From NCBI GenBank assembly GCA_026387475.1, contig JAPLLN010000038.1:1-46462 (forward strand): a stretch of 46,462 nt of DNA, written 5' to 3'. Below, one piece after another: positions 41,881-46,462 of this stretch. The stretch is from Candidatus Omnitrophota bacterium. GTDB taxonomy: Bacteria; Omnitrophota; Gorgyraeia; Gygaellales; Profunditerraquicolaceae. The notes below the pieces were generated by a model, which was given only the letters and a program-made list of their open reading frames with translations, ran no database searches and had not been told where the DNA came from. A program made the position numbers and the translations under genes. The stretch's first letter is position 1. Each line of letters begins with the position of its first letter.

Positions 41881-42673
41881 CGACTCTAAATGTGCGCTCT
41901 TCCTTTTTCAGGCAGCAGTACCCGACCAGATAACTGCGGCCGTTCTCCTGTTTTATTTCTTTAGGCATTACTTCTCTTTCGGTTACTGCTGCTCCCGAGA
42001 CCGAAAGGTATTTTATTTTGATATGCACCCCCAGGCCTATCGCCTCCTGGATCTCGGAGAGCCTCTGGCTATTAAGATTATCCAGGAAATACGGCTCGAT
42101 ACTGAAGAGCCGGGAAAAGCTGGCAAAATCGAGAATACCTTTGCGCTCCATAATTTCTTTAAGGCGCTCAAAGACTTCCAGGGTCATCTCCACGTCGGAA
42201 AAAGCCCTGTGTTCCTGCTTTAACCGTATCCCCAGTTTATCCGCCACAAACCAGAGCGCGTAGCGCTCCTGGCCGGGGAGCATTCGCCGGGCCATTTTGA
42301 GGATATCCACGACTACGATATCTTTAAGCCCGTCTTTACCCATGACCTTCAGCTCATTATTCAAAAACTCCAGGTCAAAACCGGCATTGTACGAACACAG
42401 GCAGCTCCCTTTGATGAACTCGAGGAATCTTGGCATAACCTCGGGCATACGCGGGGCGCCTTTTAACATGGCCTCCGAAATTTTGTTTACTGCGAATGCC
42501 GCCTCGGAGATTTTTCTATCCGGATTGATCAAAGACTCAAAGGTAGCAAGCTTGTCTTTGCCCTTGAAACGGATAGCGGCGATCTCGACTATCCTATCCC
42601 CTCCTGACGGGTCCAGCCCAGTAGTCTCGGTATCGAATATAGTGATCTCTACTTCGTTAAGGTCTTTGTTCAT
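41852..42673 (-). CDS. DEDDh 3'-5' exonuclease fused to a WYL-like domain
   Basis: The 273-residue protein has an N-terminal DEDDh exonuclease (about 8-180), with the DTETTGLDP motif, a YNAGFDLEF motif and a closing HRAFSDV motif, as in DnaQ/PolC-type proofreading domains. The C-terminal part (about 200-273) resembles a WYL domain: a VHIKIKYLSVSG strand, a REVMPKEI turn, YLVGYC and a closing FRVDGI segment. WYL modules sense nucleic-acid ligands in regulators and phage-defence proteins. The combination suggests a ligand-controlled nuclease. It lies in a housekeeping operon, overlapping pabB by 29 bases. Confidence 0.85.
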   Translation of the reverse strand: MNKDLNEVEITIFDTETTGLDPSGGDRIVEIAAIRFKGKDKLATFESLINPDRKISEAAFAVNKISEAMLKGAPRMPEVMPRFLEFIKGSCLCSYNAGFDLEFLNNELKVMGKDGLKDIVVVDILKMARRMLPGQERYALWFVADKLGIRLKQEHRAFSDVEMTLEVFERLKEIMERKGILDFASFSRLFSIEPYFLDNLNSQRLSEIQEAIGLGVHIKIKYLSVSGAAVTEREVMPKEIKQENGRSYLVGYCCLKKEERTFRVDGILHLEVV

Positions 42674-43559
42674 TTTTTGCGATGTACGCCGGGATGAGCT
42701 TCACCGGTTTGTACGCTAACTTTACTTTTTTCAGGTTCTCAAGCCCCGAATCATCCATCACATTGATATATTTGTATCCTTTAAGTTCTGCGCAATTGCG
42801 GGAAAAGATGAATTGCGCCAAACCTTTAACGGAGAGATCAGTCACTTCATACAAAATACAAAAGGCGTCTTTGTTTAACTCATAGCCGAAGGTAAAGCCG
42901 CATATTTTTTTATTGATCCTGACTACCCCGCCCTTTAAATTCAAGGCGCGGTAATTTGCCAGGGCTGTTTGCAGAGCGATCCGGCTATCTTCCATCATCC
43001 CCTGATAGATATGTCCGGGATTTCCTGTTTTACGCATACCCATCCATGAATCATAAAGGTCCAAGCACCCCTGTTTATCTTTGGCTAAAAGCGTAGAAAA
43101 CTCAAATTCATAGTGGTTGAGAAAATAATTCCTCGCCCAGCGCTGCGACTTTAATTTATTCCCGCTTAAGTCTACCAAATCTTTGCGCAGGCACAGGTAA
43201 TCCTGCGACTTAAGCGGACACTTAAATCCGAGCTTGCGATAAGACGCGATCTCCTTGTCTTCTATGTTCTCGATGCGCGTAACTTCCGGATTTTTATTCA
43301 GGCCGGCAGCGATATCGTAAGAATTCAAAACAGCTTCCGGGCTGAACTTTTTCCCCAGCGGCGGCAGATATAAAAATGTCCCGAAGTTGTCCTTAAAAAA
43401 TATACAGAGATTCCCGTCGATAACAACCCAGGAGATATCAAAGAGGGCTTTCCAGATAAAAATATCGGCAAAAGAATAAACCGCCAGCTCATGGGGGGAG
43501 TATTTCAGGTATTGATTGAATCTGGCTTTGTCTTTAAGCGAGATGCTTTTAAGCTTCAT
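42657..43559 (-). CDS. DUF2156 (phosphatidylglycerol lysyltransferase-like) protein
   Basis: The 300-residue protein fits the DUF2156 family, a double-GNAT fold seen in the C-terminal domain of phosphatidylglycerol lysyltransferases. It shows FADIFIWKALFDISW near the start, YLPPLGKKFSPEAV, and a late KGLAQFIFSRNCAELKGYKYINVMDDSGLENL segment characteristic of the family. It might transfer an aminoacyl group to a lipid or other acceptor, but lacks the membrane domain of MprF. It overlaps both neighbours. Confidence 0.85.
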   Translation of the reverse strand: MKLKSISLKDKARFNQYLKYSPHELAVYSFADIFIWKALFDISWVVIDGNLCIFFKDNFGTFLYLPPLGKKFSPEAVLNSYDIAAGLNKNPEVTRIENIEDKEIASYRKLGFKCPLKSQDYLCLRKDLVDLSGNKLKSQRWARNYFLNHYEFEFSTLLAKDKQGCLDLYDSWMGMRKTGNPGHIYQGMMEDSRIALQTALANYRALNLKGGVVRINKKICGFTFGYELNKDAFCILYEVTDLSVKGLAQFIFSRNCAELKGYKYINVMDDSGLENLKKVKLAYKPVKLIPAYIAKNEQRP

Positions 43560-44052
43560 CAGGCGGATTAAGTTCGATCACATCCAGGACGTCTTCATAC
43601 GCAGCAAGCAGATGGGGATTTTCCTTAAGTAATTCCACCTGGGCAGGGGCATTGAGAAAATCGCTCAAATATTCCACATAATCCTTAAATTCTTGGGAAT
43701 TAAGTTTTTCTTTGGCGTAAGGACAATTCAAATCTATGGTCAGATAGACCCTCTTTTGGCGCAAAGATAATAAGAACGGATAAAGCTGGCACTCAAAAGG
43801 GCGGAAACCATAGACCAGACACTTATTGGTTGGGGCATCGAGGAACGCGCAAAGATAACCCTCTCCTTGCTGATTAGGCACGGGGACAATTTTCTTATCC
43901 AAAGAGAGAGTCGCCGGAGGGATTTTATGGTCCAAAAGAACCTGGATGTCTTCGTCCATCAGACAGGGGCTCCAAACAGAATCCTGCACTCTGAATCTGC
44001 AGCAACCCTGGCACTTAAGACAGGCTTCTTGCGGGACAAATTGCCGGATCAT
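43549..44052 (-). CDS. YkgJ-type Cys-cluster protein
   Basis: The 167-residue protein is of the YkgJ/CxxCxxCC family. The N-terminal CLKCQGCCRF cluster, a central Cys at the NKCLVYGFRPFECQLYP segment and a closing Cys (LNCPYA) match the family pattern, which probably binds iron or zinc. Function is unknown. It overlaps the MetG-like gene by four bases and the DUF2156 gene by 11. Confidence 0.9.
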   Translation of the reverse strand: MIRQFVPQEACLKCQGCCRFRVQDSVWSPCLMDEDIQVLLDHKIPPATLSLDKKIVPVPNQQGEGYLCAFLDAPTNKCLVYGFRPFECQLYPFLLSLRQKRVYLTIDLNCPYAKEKLNSQEFKDYVEYLSDFLNAPAQVELLKENPHLLAAYEDVLDVIELNPPDEA

Positions 44053-44369
44053 TTCACAACGCTTCCTAATTTCTTGGGTTTCTCGGGAGAAACAATCACA
44101 ATCCCCTCTTCATCAGAAGCAGCCAAAATCATCCCCTGGCTCTCCACCCCGCGCAAAACTGCCGGGTCCAGATTATCCACCAGGACCACAAGTTTGCCGA
44201 CCAGGTCTTCCTTAAGATAATTAGCCTTTATCCCCGCGACTACCTGCTTGGTCTTGTCTCCTACATCCAGGGTTATCACATAAAGCCGGTCAGCGTTGGG
44301 ATGATCGTTAACTTCTTTGATTTGAGCGACTTTTAACTCTAATTTCCTGAAATCTTCGATTGTAGCCAT
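44049..44369 (-). CDS. Stand-alone tRNA-binding domain (MetG C-terminal/CsaA-like)
   Basis: The 106-residue protein is an OB-fold tRNA-binding domain like the C-terminal module of methionyl-tRNA synthetase or a separate beta subunit. It has the FRKLELKVAQIKEVNDHPNADRLYV opening, the QVVAGI segment and an LRGVESQGMILAA finish. It probably helps a MetRS without its own C-terminal domain. A strong GGGGAGG site six bases before the ATG supports the start. It is the first gene of the 18-gene run ending with UPF0280. Confidence 0.92.
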   Translation of the reverse strand: MATIEDFRKLELKVAQIKEVNDHPNADRLYVITLDVGDKTKQVVAGIKANYLKEDLVGKLVVLVDNLDPAVLRGVESQGMILAASDEEGIVIVSPEKPKKLGSVVK

Positions 44370-44395
44370 TATAAACCTCCCCTATTGATATCCTT

Positions 44396-44424
44396 ATGAT
44401 ACCACGCCCCAGCCTCAAAAACAA
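44396..44424 (-). promoter_or_regulatory. Candidate promoter for the 18-gene run
   Basis: On the minus strand TTGTTT (44424-44419) and TATCAT (44401-44396) are 17 bases apart, between the terminator hairpin and the MetG-like gene. The -35 box is poor, so this is tentative, but a promoter is needed here because a terminator lies directly upstream. Confidence 0.35.
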
Positions 44425-44433
44425 GGCGAAAAG

Positions 44434-44465
44434 AAAGAGCCGCAAAAGTTAATTTGCGGCTCTTT
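44434..44465 (-). terminator. Strong hairpin terminator after tRNA-Asp
   Basis: The minus strand forms a perfect 13-base-pair stem (AAAGAGCCGCAAA with TTTGCGGCTCTTT) around a six-base loop. It is followed by CTTTTC. The U-tract is imperfect. It lies six bases after the 3' end of tRNA-Asp and ends the tRNA transcript. Confidence 0.8.
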
Positions 44466-44470
44466 AAGAA

Positions 44471-44546
44471 CGGGGTCGACGAGATTTGAACTCGCGGTCT
44501 TCGCCGTGACAGGGCGACGTGTTAGACCAGGCTACACCACGACCCC
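44471..44546 (-). tRNA. tRNA-Asp (anticodon GTC)
   Basis: The minus strand gives a 76-base cloverleaf: acceptor GGGGTCG/CGACCCC, the anticodon stem CGCCC/ with loop around GTC, the T-loop segment GTTCAAATC, and discriminator G, as expected for tRNA-Asp. No CCA is encoded; TTC follows. Confidence 0.95.
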
Positions 44547-44566
44547 AAAGCTAAGGGTGTTTAATT

Positions 44567-46240
44567 CTAAACTAAAAAGGCCCTATTTGCAACTAAATTC
44601 TCTGGTAAAAGCTGGTGGGCGGTAGAGGATTCGGACCCCTGACCTTCTCTGTGTAAGAGAGACGTTCTAACCAGCTGAACTAACCGCCCGATTATCCCTA
44701 TTTTACAGCGGTTTATTTTAGCGCAATCCCTTAATTTCTCGCGCAATGCCTTCAACTCTTTACCCAGTTCATATCTTTCCAAGGCCAGCGCATACATCTC
44801 CGGGTCTTTTTGTTTTAGATTATTAAGCCTCATTTCTTCGGGAGTTTCCGGCCCCCTAAGGAGATATTTCGCCCGGAGGTCCTTAATCTTTTCCGCTTCC
44901 CAGGCTTTCTCCTTATCCGCGGGCGGTTTGTTTATCAACCCGACGTAGGACTTTAATTCCCTCGCCTTTTTCAGGGCTTTGATTTTTTCTTCTACGGGGC
45001 GCAACTCAAGCATCTTCTCCCGTATTTTCGGGGCATATTCAGAGCAGGCGGAAAGTTTTTCTAAATTCAACCTGGAATTAAAAGGCACGGGGTATTGGTA
45101 GAATTGCCTGGCCACGGCAATATTTTCTATGTTAAAACCCAGAGGCCTACCCGACGCTATTTTCTTACGCGCGGAGCGGATTGCCGCCTGCGCGCCTGCC
45201 GGAAGGACGTTTCTCCACCAATCCAGGCGCTCGCCGTAACACCAGGCGTATTCGTCCGTGCTCTTCAGGGCGTAATAAACATTATGCTCAAGCCAACGCA
45301 GCCTCTCCCGCGGGGTCAGAAAATAACTTAAGTAATCTCCCTCGGGCCTGCGCAAGTTTAAGGAGTGGTCCATATAAATGGCTGTCCCTACCTGGACTTG
45401 AGAAGAATACTTCTCCCGGTTGATCGGATCGATAAAAACCAGGGCATCTTCTTTAATAAACTGCCGGGCATCAGAGAATGCCTTGGAGTCAGTGTAATAA
45501 TAAGCGAATTCGTTTCCGTCGATAATGCGCGCGCCCGGGCCTAGAGCATCCAGCATGCCGTTAAGAAAAGCCGGGAGCAGGGCATAGTCATCATTTATCA
45601 GCCGCTTTAACCGGAGCTCCTGGTCAGGCTCCTTGGCTATATTCTTAAGCCAGCTGATCTGAAAAAATGTGAGCAGCCGCAATTCCGGCAATTCTTTTTG
45701 CAGGGCGTTAATAAACTCCATGCCGCGTTTACGCACCTGCGCCTCTACGTCGGAGAACGACCTGTTGCGGTACTCTTCCGAATAAGTCCAGGGGTTATTT
45801 CCGTATGGCTCGGGGTCAAAACAGATCCCCACGCAATGCCCGATCCTCGCGGCCCTTGCCACGAGGCGCAGGTTTGCCGTTATCGTGCGCCACCCCACAT
45901 CGTCAAACCAATTCATCCCCCACCTGTCAGTAGACTGAAGGCAGATAAAATTATCCGTAAACTTCCTCCATTTGATTGCGGCCAGCGCGTCCATTTGCGG
46001 TTTTAATTCAGATTCATTCCAGCGGCGCAATTCAAAAGCGTGGTTAAGCCCGCGCAACCGGAAGATGATCCCGTCAAAAGGCCTCTTCTCCATACTTCTG
46101 ATATTCTTCTCGATAAAATCAGGATACGGAACATCCGAAGAGCCATACTCAATAAGTTTTTTAGGATGTTCCTCCTGCGCCTTAACGCAAGCGGGAATAG
46201 TAATAAACCAAATAGCTAAAAGTAACGGGATAGCGCGCAT
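44567..46240 (-). CDS. Secreted putative glycoside hydrolase-like protein; 3' end runs over tRNA-Val
   Basis: The 557-residue frame starts with a signal peptide (about 1-21, possibly with a weak lipobox near Cys18). The mature part is probably a TIM-barrel-like domain (a PFDGIIFRL segment, GICFDPEPYGNNPW near residue 145, DGNEFAYYY), recalling uncharacterised secreted glycoside hydrolases. A charged helical tail follows. The last 40 or so codons lie in and beyond the tRNA-Val gene on the same strand, so they are probably not natural protein sequence, unless a stop codon has been lost. The authentic coding end is probably near 44690-44720. It starts two bases after pyrF. Confidence 0.75.
   Translation of the reverse strand: MRAIPLLLAIWFITIPACVKAQEEHPKKLIEYGSSDVPYPDFIEKNIRSMEKRPFDGIIFRLRGLNHAFELRRWNESELKPQMDALAAIKWRKFTDNFICLQSTDRWGMNWFDDVGWRTITANLRLVARAARIGHCVGICFDPEPYGNNPWTYSEEYRNRSFSDVEAQVRKRGMEFINALQKELPELRLLTFFQISWLKNIAKEPDQELRLKRLINDDYALLPAFLNGMLDALGPGARIIDGNEFAYYYTDSKAFSDARQFIKEDALVFIDPINREKYSSQVQVGTAIYMDHSLNLRRPEGDYLSYFLTPRERLRWLEHNVYYALKSTDEYAWCYGERLDWWRNVLPAGAQAAIRSARKKIASGRPLGFNIENIAVARQFYQYPVPFNSRLNLEKLSACSEYAPKIREKMLELRPVEEKIKALKKARELKSYVGLINKPPADKEKAWEAEKIKDLRAKYLLRGPETPEEMRLNNLKQKDPEMYALALERYELGKELKALREKLRDCAKINRCKIGIIGRLVQLVRTSLLHREGQGSESSTAHQLLPENLVANRAFLV
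44613..44689 (-). tRNA. tRNA-Val (anticodon TAC)
   Basis: The minus strand folds as a 77-base tRNA including an encoded 3' CCA. The acceptor is GGGCGGT/ACCGCCC, the anticodon stem CTCTC/GAGAG holds the loop TTACACA with anticodon TAC, and the T-loop segment GTCCGAATC is present. It reads GUA-type valine codons. It is 66 bases upstream of tRNA-Asp and probably shares its transcript. Confidence 0.95.
44700..44726 (-). promoter_or_regulatory. Tentative promoter of the two-tRNA transcript
   Basis: On the minus strand TTGCGC (44726-44721) and TAAAAT (44705-44700) are 15 bases apart, and the predicted start lies just before the tRNA-Val 5' end. It lies within the preceding reading frame. The boxes are imperfect. 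Confidence 0.25.
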
Positions 46241-46242
46241 TT

Positions 46243-46462
46243 TTAGGAGAGTTGGCTGATAAATTCTTGGCTGGTTTTCAGGGGATCTGCCGCTTCTAAT
46301 ATCGGCCTGCCGATGACCAGATAATTACTCCCTGCCGCAACAGCTTCCTGGACCGTCGCTGTGCGCTTCTGGTCGTCTACGGAAACTTTTCCCGGCCGGA
46401 TACCGGGGGTGACAATAACAAAATCTTTTTTGATCTCTTTTCTCAAAAGGGCGGCCTCTCTC
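46243..46462 (-). CDS. pyrF: Orotidine 5'-phosphate decarboxylase, C-terminal part (truncated by window edge)
   Basis: The frame is open to the window edge, so only the C-terminal 72 or so residues are present. They match the end of OMP decarboxylase: VTPGIRP followed by DDQKR-x-x-T and, later, the phosphate-binding NYLVIGRPI. PyrF makes UMP. An internal TTG at 46446 is not the true start, since Leu, Ala and Ala codons precede it in frame. The secreted-protein gene follows by two bases. Confidence 0.9.
   Translation of the reverse strand, partial: REAALLRKEIKKDFVIVTPGIRPGKVSVDDQKRTATVQEAVAAGSNYLVIGRPILEAADPLKTSQEFISQLS

Noticed and set aside
46243-46446. TTG at 46446 as the start of a 67-residue protein
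   Set aside because: The frame is open upstream to the window edge and the protein is clearly the C-terminal part of PyrF.

Overview
The window is gene-dense, with no gene-free stretch above about 210 bases. All but one of the genes are on the minus strand, and many stop/start codons overlap. The mix suggests an uncultivated anaerobic Gram-negative bacterium: radical SAM enzymes, HypC/D/E/F hydrogenase maturation, lipoproteins with lipoboxes, PilZ and PKD envelope proteins, and many compact housekeeping operons. The style resembles Omnitrophota (OP3) or another PVC-related lineage. This taxonomic guess rests on gene style only; there is no rRNA marker here.

Region 1 (about 0.5-10.4 kb) is the most striking part: a 13-gene minus-strand operon that looks like a type II (aromatic) polyketide synthase pathway. 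In transcription order it has a PCP-reductase-domain protein, a PanE-like reductase, a tandem TIGR04076 protein, a ketosynthase with an intact Cys-His-His set, a chain-length-factor-like partner lacking Cys and both His, a BchE-like B12/radical SAM enzyme, an acyl carrier protein, a PF04199 cyclase, a cupin, a WhiE/TcmN-type SRPBCC aromatase/cyclase, an SDR, an unknown helical protein and an amidohydrolase. A near-consensus promoter (TTGACA-16-TATAAT) followed by a perfect 18-bp palindrome precedes it, and a PadR-type regulator gene lies immediately upstream. The padR gene is itself translationally coupled to accA, whose product helps make malonyl-CoA, the likely extender unit. No O2-dependent oxygenase, malonyl transacylase or phosphopantetheinyl transferase is seen. 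An AT-rich partial gene lies at the left edge.

Region 2 (10.4-13.8 kb) carries a coiled-coil membrane protein, a DUF212 membrane protein, a LysM/L,D-transpeptidase, accA and padR. The only plus-strand gene, comM (YifB), is divergent from it. Region 3 (15.4-23.8 kb) is an operon for an EF-G-like GTPase, a YchF-like protein lacking its G domain, PurH, FolC, MnmE, FolE and a PKD lipoprotein.

Region 4 (23.9-27.3 kb) holds two D-Ala-D-Ala-ligase-like ATP-grasp enzymes overlapping a lysine 2,3-aminomutase, preceded by a leader with a terminator hairpin almost touching the first start codon. This may be an uncharacterised beta-lysine conjugation pathway.

Region 5 (27.3-44.4 kb) is a nearly gapless 18-gene run. 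It includes pabB/pabC, hypC/D/E, a HypF reduced to its carbamoyltransferase half, a DEDDh exonuclease fused to a WYL-like domain, a DNA glycosylase, a PilZ/toroid protein, a TPR/DUF3857/transglutaminase lipoprotein, an M20 peptidase, PAC2, HAD and UPF0280 proteins. Region 6 (44.4-46.5 kb) has a strong terminator, tRNA-Asp, tRNA-Val (lying inside the 3' end of a secreted-protein reading frame) and the end of pyrF.
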